A stretch of DNA of 64,000 nucleotides from Pseudomonas sp. M30-35 (GTDB taxonomy: Bacteria > Pseudomonadota > Gammaproteobacteria > Pseudomonadales > Pseudomonadaceae), in assembly GCF_002163625.1 (NCBI RefSeq), contig NZ_CP020892.1, positions 2,356,001 to 2,420,000 on the forward strand, read 5' to 3'. Below are positions 14,926-23,220 of the stretch, piece after piece. Under the pieces are notes generated by a model. The model made no database searches. It had not been told where the DNA came from and saw only the letters and a program-made list of their open reading frames with translations. A program made the translations under genes and the position numbers. How positions within the stretch are numbered: position 1 is the first letter of the stretch; each line of letters opens with the position of its first letter.

Positions 14926-17037
14926 TTAGAGGTTAAGCGATAAGCTCAGGCTGAAATTGCGCGGTGCACCGGGAGCAACCCAGTAACTGCTGTAGGAGCG
15001 CTCGTAGTAGTTTTCGTCGAAAATATTATTGAGATTGAGGCCAACGGTGAGGTTGTCACTGGCTTTGTAATGCGCGAGCAAGTCGACGGTTTGATAAGCG
15101 CCAAGCTCAAAGTTGCTACCTGCTTCGCCGGAACGATCGCCGACATAGCTGTAAGCCGCACCGATATCCGAGCCGCGCAACACGCCGTCCTGAAACTCAT
15201 ACACAGCCAGAACACTGCCACTGCGTTTTGCCACGCCAAGCAGCGGGCTGCCGGTTGGAATATTGGCATCACCCTTGGTGACTTCTGCATCGATGTAGGC
15301 GAATGCGCCAATCACCCGTACGGCATCGCTTAACTGGCCAGCGAGCTGGATGTCCATCCCCTGGCTTCGCGCTTTACCAATCGCTCGACTCGAGTCGGTA
15401 CTGGGATCGAGCGCAAGAACGTTTTCCTTTTCAATATGAAATGCCGCGATGGTTGCACTAAGGCGTTCATCGAACAGCTCGGTTTTGAAACCTACTTCAT
15501 AACCAATGCCTTCCTCTGGATCGAACGCTTTGCCGCTAGCATCCAGACCGTTGTTGGGTTTGAAAGAGGTGGATGCGTTGGCAAATACGCCTACAGCAGG
15601 CGTCAGTTGATAAAGCAGGCCGGTTCTGTAAGTCATTTCATCATGGCGCTGCTTACTGGTGGCGTTAGTTGTGTAGTCGTCGATTTGTTGCTCGACGTGT
15701 TCAAAGCGAGCACCGATCAAGCCGCGAAGTTTTTCACTGAAAACAATTTGATCTTGCAGATTCAGCGCCTGGCTTTTTACCTGCTGGTAAAAGTCAGACC
15801 CGCTGCGGGTTCCGTTGGGCTTGGGTTGGCCGTATACCGGATTGTAGATATCGATGGGATAAGGTCCGCCAGCGATCGTGGTGACACGTTCATTCTTACG
15901 GTAGTTTTCGTATTCAGTGCCGATCAACAGCTCATGCTGCCAGTCGCCGATATCAAATAAACCGCGCAGCTCCAGCTGGGTGATGCTGTCATGCCAACTA
16001 TTGTCACGCTCACGGTAGCGGCGGTTGACGGTGTGACCGTCAGCATTTAATGGACGCGCTTCACTGGCAAACCCCGACAGTTCACCTTGCTTGTAATGAC
16101 TGGCCAAACGTACAGACCAGGTCTCGTCGAGGTGATGCTCAAGTGCCGCTTGAATCATATTGTTGTCATTGTCGACGTCGCCATCATTCGGCTCACCGAG
16201 GAAGGTTCTACGTGACAGACGGCTTTTATTACTTGTCGGAACAACAATGCCGCGATCAAAGGTTGAGCTGTGACGAACGAATTCTGTTTCGACTAAAAGC
16301 TGCGTATCTGGATCGATCTGCCAACTGAATGACGGCGCGATGAACACCCGCTCGCTGCCGACATGATCACGAAAGCTATTGTTGTCCTCGACAGCGATAT
16401 TGACCCGCGACAACAGGTCGCCTTGTGGGTCAAGCGGTGTGTTGACGTCCAGAGTCGTACGGTACTGATCCCAACTGCCCGCACTGGTCTGTAGCTTGGT
16501 AAACGCTTCAGCCTGAGGTTTTTTAGTGACAATATTGACTGTGCCACCCGGATCACCACGGCCATATAAACTTGCCGCTGGGCCTTTGAGAACCTCGATG
16601 CGTTCGATATTGGCGGCATCCGGGGTGGCGGGGTAGCCACGGTTGGCACTGAAGCCATCCTTGTAGAACTCGGATGTCGCAAAGCCGCGAATGCTGTACT
16701 CGAATAAGGTCAGGCCACCAAAATCATTCTGTTTAGAAACGCCACCGGCGAAATCCAGAGCGCGTTCGACATCTGAGGTGTTCAGGTCTTGCAGCACTGT
16801 ATTGGGAATCACACTAATGGACTGTGGAATATCCCTGATTGCGGTATCGGTTTTGGTGGCACTTGCAGAGCGGGTCGCCTGGTAGCCCTCAACTGGACCG
16901 GTGGCTGATTCATAATCAAATTCAGAGGTTATGGTCATTGCCTCAAGTTGCAGGCTTTCATTTTTTTCTTCAGCGAAGCTGGCATCGCTGAGCAATCCAA
17001 TAGTTAACCCGGCCATACAGGCAATTTTGCGCGCCAT
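14926..17037 (-). CDS. TonB-dependent receptor (siderophore/metal type)
   Basis: A 703-residue outer-membrane receptor. It has a signal peptide (to about residue 22), a TonB-box-like EAMTITSE segment at about 32-39, a plug domain (TAIRDIPQSISVIPNTVLQD to IVTKKP), and a 22-strand barrel ending in FSLSLSLNL with a terminal aromatic/Leu pattern. LYGRGDPGGTVNIVTKKP is the classic plug end of ferric-siderophore receptors. ATG 17037 has AAGGATGAG upstream. It is coupled to a DUF4198 gene. A Zur-like element rather than an obvious Fur box lies upstream, so zinc or another metal chelate may be the cargo. The substrate remains open. Confidence 0.88.
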   Translation of the reverse strand: MARKIACMAGLTIGLLSDASFAEEKNESLQLEAMTITSEFDYESATGPVEGYQATRSASATKTDTAIRDIPQSISVIPNTVLQDLNTSDVERALDFAGGVSKQNDFGGLTLFEYSIRGFATSEFYKDGFSANRGYPATPDAANIERIEVLKGPAASLYGRGDPGGTVNIVTKKPQAEAFTKLQTSAGSWDQYRTTLDVNTPLDPQGDLLSRVNIAVEDNNSFRDHVGSERVFIAPSFSWQIDPDTQLLVETEFVRHSSTFDRGIVVPTSNKSRLSRRTFLGEPNDGDVDNDNNMIQAALEHHLDETWSVRLASHYKQGELSGFASEARPLNADGHTVNRRYRERDNSWHDSITQLELRGLFDIGDWQHELLIGTEYENYRKNERVTTIAGGPYPIDIYNPVYGQPKPNGTRSGSDFYQQVKSQALNLQDQIVFSEKLRGLIGARFEHVEQQIDDYTTNATSKQRHDEMTYRTGLLYQLTPAVGVFANASTSFKPNNGLDASGKAFDPEEGIGYEVGFKTELFDERLSATIAAFHIEKENVLALDPSTDSSRAIGKARSQGMDIQLAGQLSDAVRVIGAFAYIDAEVTKGDANIPTGSPLLGVAKRSGSVLAVYEFQDGVLRGSDIGAAYSYVGDRSGEAGSNFELGAYQTVDLLAHYKASDNLTVGLNLNNIFDENYYERSYSSYWVAPGAPRNFSLSLSLNL

Positions 17038-17358
17038 TACATCTCATCCTTATGCAAGATGTAACAGTATAACGTCACCTTTTAAAATTCATACCATTGG
17101 CTCGACGTTACTAAATGTTTCTATGGCGTTAAGCGTTCGCTCTAACTCAGGCTCTAAAGCCAGAATTAGATGGAAAAGGAAGGTTCAATAAGCTGCAGTT
17201 TTAGCTGGAGAGTAGGTTGGAGAGCAGGCTAAAGATGGCGATGAAAAGTATTGTTGCGTACCGAGTAATAGTAATTTGCTGAATCGCTAGTTTTTCGCTT
17301 TATAGCGGCTTATTACAATGACTGCATGTTCACACGGATCATCGTATGAGGGTCAAAA
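17038..17358. other. Divergent region between receptor and small secreted gene
   Basis: Contains the Zur-like element and presumably both promoters. No further gene is seen. Confidence 0.4.
17059..17076 (-). promoter_or_regulatory. Possible Zur-like box upstream of the TonB receptor
   Basis: Read toward the receptor, the sequence is ACGTTATACTGTTACAT. One half (GTTATA) equals the folE2 box at 62740 and the other half (TTACAT) is degenerate. It ends about 22 bp before the ATG, a suitable place for a repressor. Confidence 0.3.
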
Positions 17359-17565
17359 ATGAAACCGTATCTGATATTTGGCAGCACGTTATGTGCATTT
17401 ACTCTGCTTTTCTCGCAGCTTAGCCAAGCAGAGGAATCTGCAAGTTTTGTTGCTCGTAATGAACAAGTACAGCAGCAAGCGAATGACACTGCCCAGCGCG
17501 AGGCGCTAGCCAAGCATTCCCGGGCGGTCAGCAAACAGCAGTCTGATACCACTAAAGACAGCTGA
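17359..17565 (+). CDS. Small secreted protein of unknown function
   Basis: A 68-residue protein. It has a clear Sec signal peptide (residues 1-24, KPYLIFGSTLCAFTLLFSQL then SQAEE, cleaved probably after QAE or SQA). The mature part of about 44 residues is hydrophilic, Gln/Ala-rich and without cysteine. It is predicted to be mostly helical or disordered. No family is recognised. It is followed by a long inverted repeat and an intrinsic terminator, so it forms its own transcription unit. No Shine-Dalgarno of strength is visible before ATG 17359. Confidence 0.65.
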   Translation: MKPYLIFGSTLCAFTLLFSQLSQAEESASFVARNEQVQQQANDTAQREALAKHSRAVSKQQSDTTKDS

Positions 17566-17580
17566 AAATTGGTTACCTCC

Positions 17581-17653
17581 AGACGTTGATAGTTAATCCT
17601 TCCGCTCCTTTATCAACGTCTTCCTTGGCCGCTCATTTAGAGCGGTTTTTTTT
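17581..17653 (+). terminator. Inverted repeat followed by intrinsic terminator
   Basis: AGACGTTGATA (17581-17591) pairs exactly with 17611-17621. Next comes the terminator CCGCTC/GAGCGG (17629-17645) with eight T. Confidence 0.85.
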
Positions 17654-17708
17654 GCCACAAACATGCTGATGTAAAGGCTGATCGATCAGGTTGAGTGCCA
17701 GCGACTGC

Positions 17709-18770
17709 TTAATGGCTGAAGTGGCGGGTAGCAGCGAAGCGATTGAGCAGTCGATGCAAGACAAACACGGTCAATAAGGTCAGCAACACAGCAATGCAAA
17801 CTGAGCTTAAGCGGTACAGCGTTGCATACATGATGTCGTGATCAGGGGTGAGCGACTGGCCGAATAAAATTGCCAGTGTCGTGAGTGCGCCGAAGCCAAT
17901 GCCCGGCACACCATTTTCGAGCATATGCCAGCGCGCGCAAAACATTGCCGCAATCCATACCAGTAGCACCACCAGTGGCAAAACGTCGTAATGGTTGTAA
18001 AGCAGAAGCATGATCAGCAAGGCAATCGCACACCCCAATAATGTGCCGACAGCACGCACTCGCCCCGCAAAATGCACGCCTTTCCAATGCATCGGAAATA
18101 AAACCAGAATGCTGGCAACTTGAGCGGACAGCGAGTCATGCAGATTGAGGCCTTGGAACACGATAAAAGAAAGTGTCGCGACCGTAGCACCGAGCAGCGC
18201 TTCATGGCGGCGACTCGGCACGTCTTTGCTAGCGACTTGGCGCGGCGCTCTTGGCTCAGTGTCGGGAAACAGATAAAACATCAATCCGGCAATTGCAGCT
18301 GCCTGACAAATTGCCCAGCTGTTGTACCAGATCATGTCGTTAACATCGGTTTGCGGATAGCTGGCGAAATTTAGTTGGATCGATAGAAACACAGCGCCGA
18401 GTGCGCCAAACAAAAAAAACGGCCCTTTGGTCATCAGCGCAAACCGATAATAAAACAGAGCAAATACCAGCGGCACCATAAGCAAGGGACGGCCCCCGAA
18501 CAGGCCGTAAAGCACGGCGACCTCGAGATTGACGACTATTCCTTGGGCGAAGAACTGGCGAAGTAGATGGGCGTTGAGCCTGGGCACCAAACCCAGCAAC
18601 AGCATCGGGTAAACGCAGAAGAACGAGCCATATTCCAGGTTGAGCAATTTGCACATCAGCAGGGCTAAAGTTCCGCCTGTGGCAATACGCAGGCATTGGC
18701 GCAGATCATTATTGCTCAGCGGCCGATGGCCGTTCAGCTGTGACCCCGTAGTCGCTGCATTAATAGACAT
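17709..18770 (-). CDS. DUF2955 membrane protein (aromatic-acid exporter type)
   Basis: A 353-residue membrane protein with two blocks of five to six hydrophobic spans separated by a hydrophilic linker (DTEPRAPRQVASKDVPSRRH). This is the FUSC/AaeB-like architecture of the DUF2955 family. It is paired with an HlyD-type membrane fusion protein whose gene overlaps its start by 11 nt, so the two form an efflux pump. Substrates of related pumps include aromatic carboxylates. None is indicated here. A LysR-type regulator is transcribed divergently from the other side of the pair. Confidence 0.82.
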   Translation of the reverse strand: MSINAATTGSQLNGHRPLSNNDLRQCLRIATGGTLALLMCKLLNLEYGSFFCVYPMLLLGLVPRLNAHLLRQFFAQGIVVNLEVAVLYGLFGGRPLLMVPLVFALFYYRFALMTKGPFFLFGALGAVFLSIQLNFASYPQTDVNDMIWYNSWAICQAAAIAGLMFYLFPDTEPRAPRQVASKDVPSRRHEALLGATVATLSFIVFQGLNLHDSLSAQVASILVLFPMHWKGVHFAGRVRAVGTLLGCAIALLIMLLLYNHYDVLPLVVLLVWIAAMFCARWHMLENGVPGIGFGALTTLAILFGQSLTPDHDIMYATLYRLSSVCIAVLLTLLTVFVLHRLLNRFAATRHFSH

Positions 18771-19821
18771 AATGCAGCCAGCTAATCAGGCGGATTTGCA
18801 GTGCAGCGATGGCTGCGACAAAAGCATTGTCCAGCGGGATCAACTGAACCGTGGCCTTGGCACCGGTGGGTAAGGTGAAAGGCAATCCTTCATCAAGCTG
18901 CAGATGCACGCGTTGGCGCTGCGCATCTCGCACCCAGCGCTCTGAGTGTACGGGCGCCGCCAACTGGCCATTGGCTTCGATCTGACCTTCGCGCACACCT
19001 GCATCAAAATGGCTGACCTTTGCAGTGAAGCGCTCGCCTGGACGCGCGTCGAACACCACGATAGCCGGTGTTTGTGTGTCTACATAACGCAGTGCCTTTT
19101 CACGGAAATCAGCAATTATGTCCACGCTGTCCTCAACCATTGCGGCCACAGGCGTTCCTGCGGCAACGTAGGTTCCCGGGGTCAATTGCAGGTTGCTGAT
19201 CACGCCGCTGCGCTCTGCTCGCACTTGTGTGTATTCAAGGTTTAAGCGAGCGCGGTGCAGGGCATTAAGAGCTTGGCGGACACGTAAATTATCCTGGTCG
19301 TTAGTGCCGCGGCGCGCTTGCAGTTCGACGCATCTGGCTTGAGCCGCACTGACCGAAGCTACAGCCGCAAGGCGCTGGGCTTCGAGTGTGTCATAGACCT
19401 GGCGTGAGACTAGCTGGCGACCGATCAGGCTACGCATGCGCTTGGCCTGCGCGGCCAGGTCGCTCGACTTGGCTTTGGCGGCACTGACTTCAGCCTGTGC
19501 GGCCTTGAGCTGTGCATCCAGCTCTATATTGTCCTGCTGTGCTTGCTCAACGGCGAGCTTGGCCTGCTGAACCGCAAGTTCAAAGGGTTGAGGATCAAGG
19601 CGAAACAGTAACTGCCCCGGTTGCACATGTTGGTTGTTGGTAATTGCCAGCTCACTGACTTGTCCGGACACGCGCGGAGCGATCTTCAGCACTGAACGGG
19701 TAAGCTGTGCTTGCGGTGTTAAAGGCATACTCAGATCAGCGGTCAGAAAGTAAATAAAGCAGCAGGCCAAGGCCGCGATAGCGATTTGAACCCAGCGGGC
19801 AAATCGTTGATCTGGAGTCAT
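18760..19821 (-). CDS. HlyD/EmrA-type membrane fusion protein
   Basis: A 353-residue periplasmic adaptor. It has one N-terminal membrane anchor (about residues 10-30, IAIAALACCFIYFLTA), a lipoyl/barrel-sandwich half beginning VLKIAPRVSGQVSELAI, a long helical hairpin rich in Ala/Gln/Lys (QQAKLAVEQAQQDNIEL onward), the second lipoyl half and a beta-barrel. ATG 19821 is preceded by GAGGTT. A frame extension to 19842 is less likely. The 3' end overlaps the DUF2955 permease start. It probably joins the inner-membrane protein to an outer-membrane channel encoded elsewhere. Confidence 0.88.
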   Translation of the reverse strand: MTPDQRFARWVQIAIAALACCFIYFLTADLSMPLTPQAQLTRSVLKIAPRVSGQVSELAITNNQHVQPGQLLFRLDPQPFELAVQQAKLAVEQAQQDNIELDAQLKAAQAEVSAAKAKSSDLAAQAKRMRSLIGRQLVSRQVYDTLEAQRLAAVASVSAAQARCVELQARRGTNDQDNLRVRQALNALHRARLNLEYTQVRAERSGVISNLQLTPGTYVAAGTPVAAMVEDSVDIIADFREKALRYVDTQTPAIVVFDARPGERFTAKVSHFDAGVREGQIEANGQLAAPVHSERWVRDAQRQRVHLQLDEGLPFTLPTGAKATVQLIPLDNAFVAAIAALQIRLISWLHYVY

Positions 19822-19964
19822 TCGTAACCTCGATAGAACCAATAAGGTGGGGCACAGACGCAGGGACTGATGAGGTCCTGCCGAGCAAATGACCTAGTAT
19901 ATTTCCTATGTTTTCATGTAAAAATAAGCGAAATGCGCAAAGCACAATTACGCAGTAGGTAATA

Positions 19965-20903
19965 GTGATGGATGTTTTTCAGGCAATGCGTGTGTTTGCC
20001 CGGGTGGTCGATTCAGGTAGCTTCACCGCTGCAGCGCAGGCGCTCGACCTCTCAACCGCTCAGGTATCGCGATTAGTTTCTGAGCTTGAGAATCATCTGC
20101 AAGCACGCTTGCTGCAACGCACTACGCGGCGCTTGCACTTGACCGAAGTAGGCAGTCGCTACCTTGAGCGTTGCCGGCAGATACTTAACGAGATGGATGA
20201 TGCCAACGCCGAGGCCAGCGGCGCGCATTTAAAGCCACGCGGGCGACTCAAAGTGCATTCAATCACCGGGCTCGGCACGCAGCTATTGGCGCCGCTAGCC
20301 GCGCGCTATTGCCAGCTATTCCCGGACGTGAACATCGATATGACCCTTTCCCAGCATCATCCGGATCTAATAGATGATGGCCAGGATGTGGTGTTCACCA
20401 TGGCGCGTGAGTTGCCTGATTCTGAACTGGTGGCGCAGTTGCTTGGAAGTAACTACAGCGTGGTCTGTGCGGCGCCGTCTTACCTTGAGCAACACGGCAT
20501 TCCAAAGTCCTTGGATGACCTTGCTGAACATCGTTGTTTACGCTTGATTGATCCGGTGTTCGGCGACAGTTGGACCTTCAATGACAACGGCGTTGAGCGG
20601 GCTATCAGCCTCGGCGAAACATTTCAGGTCAATGTTGCTGAGGCAATGGCGCAGACGGCGGCAGCGGGGCTGGGCATCTGTCTGTTGCCGGATCTTGTCG
20701 CCGCTAAAGCTTTTCAGCAGGGCAAGCTAGTGCGCATTTTGGTCGAGCACCAGTTGCATGAGCGTGGCGTGTACGCGCTGTATCCCTCACGGCGTTTTCT
20801 CGATGCCAAAGTGCGAACCTGGGTCGAGTTTCTCAAAGACGAAATACCCGTAGCCTTTGCCAATAACCGAGCGGTGGTAGAAAACCCTCAATATTGGGCG
20901 TAG
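19965..20903 (+). CDS. LysR-type regulator of the HlyD/DUF2955 pump (inferred)
   Basis: A 312-residue LysR-family regulator. The N-terminal winged helix is at residues 5-62 (FAREVVDSG-like opening, then FTAAAQALDLSTAQVSRLVS). The C-terminal effector domain includes RPRGRLKV-like and LGICLLPDLVA segments. GTG 19965 and the adjacent ATG 19968 are both possible starts, and TAGGT lies upstream. Divergent transcription from the efflux pair across about 140 bp suggests it controls that pump. This is an inference from position. Confidence 0.87.
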   Translation: MMDVFQAMRVFARVVDSGSFTAAAQALDLSTAQVSRLVSELENHLQARLLQRTTRRLHLTEVGSRYLERCRQILNEMDDANAEASGAHLKPRGRLKVHSITGLGTQLLAPLAARYCQLFPDVNIDMTLSQHHPDLIDDGQDVVFTMARELPDSELVAQLLGSNYSVVCAAPSYLEQHGIPKSLDDLAEHRCLRLIDPVFGDSWTFNDNGVERAISLGETFQVNVAEAMAQTAAAGLGICLLPDLVAAKAFQQGKLVRILVEHQLHERGVYALYPSRRFLDAKVRTWVEFLKDEIPVAFANNRAVVENPQYWA

Positions 20904-20929
20904 TTCTCCACCACCTTGTGGGTGCGCAT

Positions 20930-22123
20930 TTATTTGATGCGCATCATCACCAGTGCTACGACGACACCAAGGGCTGCGATTATCGTTGCGATCACGCCCA
21001 ATGACTGCAAGCCAAACTGGCTAATACCGAACCCACCGATAATGGCGCCGAAGCCGATGCCTGCATTTGCCGCAGATATATTCAGGGTCGCAGCAAGCGC
21101 CTGAGCCTTTGCACCTGCCTGCATTACCCGAACCTGACATATCGGAAACAACGCGGTGTAGGCGATTCCCCACGCAATCATGGCGAGAATCAGCACCCAG
21201 TACTCAGCAGCAAAGGCTATCGCCACGAGCATGCCTGCACCCAGTAGCAGCAGAAACAAAACCATAGCCCCAAGAGGCGTGCGGTCGACCAAGCTACCGC
21301 CCAAATAGTTGCCGATCATGCCGACAGCGCCGAAGCCCATCAGCCACCAGCCCACCTGACTTGCAGGTACGCCAGCCAGACGTTGGAGAACATCGGCCAG
21401 ATAGGTGTAAGCGGTAAACATCGCGGTAAATGTCAGCACGGACAGCAGCACGTGAGCAAGGAACCGCGGGTTACGCAGGATCTGAGTTTGTTTTTCAGTC
21501 GGATGTTTGTCCGGCGAGGAGGGTAGCTTCGGCATCACCAGGTGCATCAGCACGGCGACCAGCAAACAAATACCCGCAAGAACCCAGAAACTTCCGCGCC
21601 AACCGAGAGTATCTGCCGCCACAGTGCCCAACGGCACACCGAAAACCAAAGCTGCACTAATCCCTAAGTAAACTTTAGCCACAGCCTTGCCGGATTTGCC
21701 GGCCCCCGCTAATTGACCAGCGGTTTCACTGGCAGTGCCCCAAAAGACCGGCAGGGCCAGCGCAGGAATAAAGCGGGCCAGGGCCAGTACCCAGATGTTG
21801 ATCGCCACAGCTGCAAGCACGTTGGATGCGGCAAACACCAACAGAATGATGCTGAATAGTTTCTTGCGCTCAACATGGGCTAATTTAGCCGTTAACACTG
21901 GGCCGAAGAGCATCACAGTGAAGGCGAACAGTGTGACCACCTGACCGGCCAAAGTGATGGATATATCCAGATCGTTAGCCAATGAGGGGAGTAAACCGAC
22001 AATCAAAAACTCGGTGGTGACAATGATAAAGGCGGCAATCGCCATGATCAGGATTTGCACGCCTGTACGCGACGGGATTGCGGATGTTTGTGCGGCGTCT
22101 GCCACTGCTAAGGACTGCATCAA
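20930..22123 (-). CDS. MFS exporter (DHA1, sugar-efflux/AraJ type)
   Basis: A 397-residue transporter with twelve hydrophobic spans. The MFS motif A-like loop GPVLTAKLAHVERKK follows span 2. Spans 4-5 contain the PVFWGTASETAGQLAG segment characteristic of the AraJ/YdhP DHA1 group. It likely exports a drug, sugar or small polar compound using the proton gradient. It lies convergent to the first LysR gene and divergent from a second one at 22297, which is probably its regulator. Confidence 0.88.
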   Translation of the reverse strand: MMQSLAVADAAQTSAIPSRTGVQILIMAIAAFIIVTTEFLIVGLLPSLANDLDISITLAGQVVTLFAFTVMLFGPVLTAKLAHVERKKLFSIILLVFAASNVLAAVAINIWVLALARFIPALALPVFWGTASETAGQLAGAGKSGKAVAKVYLGISAALVFGVPLGTVAADTLGWRGSFWVLAGICLLVAVLMHLVMPKLPSSPDKHPTEKQTQILRNPRFLAHVLLSVLTFTAMFTAYTYLADVLQRLAGVPASQVGWWLMGFGAVGMIGNYLGGSLVDRTPLGAMVLFLLLLGAGMLVAIAFAAEYWVLILAMIAWGIAYTALFPICQVRVMQAGAKAQALAATLNISAANAGIGFGAIIGGFGISQFGLQSLGVIATIIAALGVVVALVMMRIK

Positions 22124-22296
22124 CTAACTCCAACTCTGGGGGATACGGAAAGAGACGCTGAACATTGTTGAAGCGCTAAACGCTGCATGCAGGCAATGCC
22201 TCTATCGGAAGCCATATAGCTTATTGGAGAATTTTGCGTATATTTAAGGCGTTAATTACCAAGTGTTTTGAATTAAATTCATCAATCGAGACGTTA

Positions 22297-23220
22297 ATGT
22301 TTTCATCAGAAAGACTTAAGGGCATCGATGTGTTTGTCAGCGTGGCTGATCTTGGTAGCTTTACTGCTGCGGCAGAGCGTCTGAATCTAAGTAGTTCTGC
22401 GGTGAGTAAAAGTGTCGCGCGGCTTGAGGGACGACTCGGCGTGCGTCTGTTCCAGCGCACCATTCGGCGTTTGTCGCTGACAGAAGCGGGAGAAACGTTC
22501 TACCGCACCTGTATCGCAGTGCTGACTGATCTTGAAGAGGTCGAGTTGGCATTGACCTCTGAGCATCTGAAACCGCAGGGCAGGGTACGGATTGATTTAC
22601 CCGCTTCTTACGGGCGTTTGCATGTATTGCCCTTGATCCTCGATTTCGTTAAGCAGCATCCAGGCTTGCATCCGCACGTGTCATTCTCCGACCGCTTTGT
22701 CGATCCGGCGCAGGAAGGCATCGATATTGTCGTACGCATCGGTGGCTCAGATGCATGGGCGGCAAATTTGGGGCATCGCTTTTTTGGCGCTCAACGACTG
22801 ATCTTTTGTGCATCACCCAGCTATTTGAGGGCACACGGCACACCGCAGTCTGCACAGGATCTACAGCACCATCAGTGTGTCGGGTATGGGCAGAACGATG
22901 GCTTGGTCGGCCCTTGGTTTTTCAAAGGACGACAGGCTGGCGATATGGAACGTCGGGTGATGAGTGCGCATATTGCTGTCGGTGATGGCGAAGGCGAGGT
23001 GATGGCTGCGCTTGCCGGGCTCGGTATTGCACAGTTACCGACGTGGTTAACCCAGCGCCACTTAGATGCTGGCACCTTGGTCGAAGTGCTACCGCAACTG
23101 GCCACGGACGGTTTGCCAATGAATCTGGTGTGGCTGAAAAGTCGTGAAAATCTGCCCAAGGTGCATGCGCTTCTTGAGTACCTGAGCGCCAGACTCGAGC
23201 CGTCAGGCAGCGCGCGTTAG
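22297..23220 (+). CDS. LysR-type regulator of the MFS exporter (inferred)
   Basis: A 307-residue LysR-family regulator. The winged helix occupies residues 6-65, with DLGSFTAAAERLNLSSSAVS and KSVARLEGRLGVRLFQRT. An effector-binding domain follows (VGQNDGLVGPW region, IAQLPTWL near the end). ATG 22297 begins the normal family N-terminus. An in-frame TTG at 22234 with GGAGA upstream would add 21 atypical residues. It is divergent from the MFS gene with a 170-bp gap. Its stop overlaps the helicase gene stop on the other strand. Confidence 0.86.
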   Translation: MFSSERLKGIDVFVSVADLGSFTAAAERLNLSSSAVSKSVARLEGRLGVRLFQRTIRRLSLTEAGETFYRTCIAVLTDLEEVELALTSEHLKPQGRVRIDLPASYGRLHVLPLILDFVKQHPGLHPHVSFSDRFVDPAQEGIDIVVRIGGSDAWAANLGHRFFGAQRLIFCASPSYLRAHGTPQSAQDLQHHQCVGYGQNDGLVGPWFFKGRQAGDMERRVMSAHIAVGDGEGEVMAALAGLGIAQLPTWLTQRHLDAGTLVEVLPQLATDGLPMNLVWLKSRENLPKVHALLEYLSARLEPSGSAR

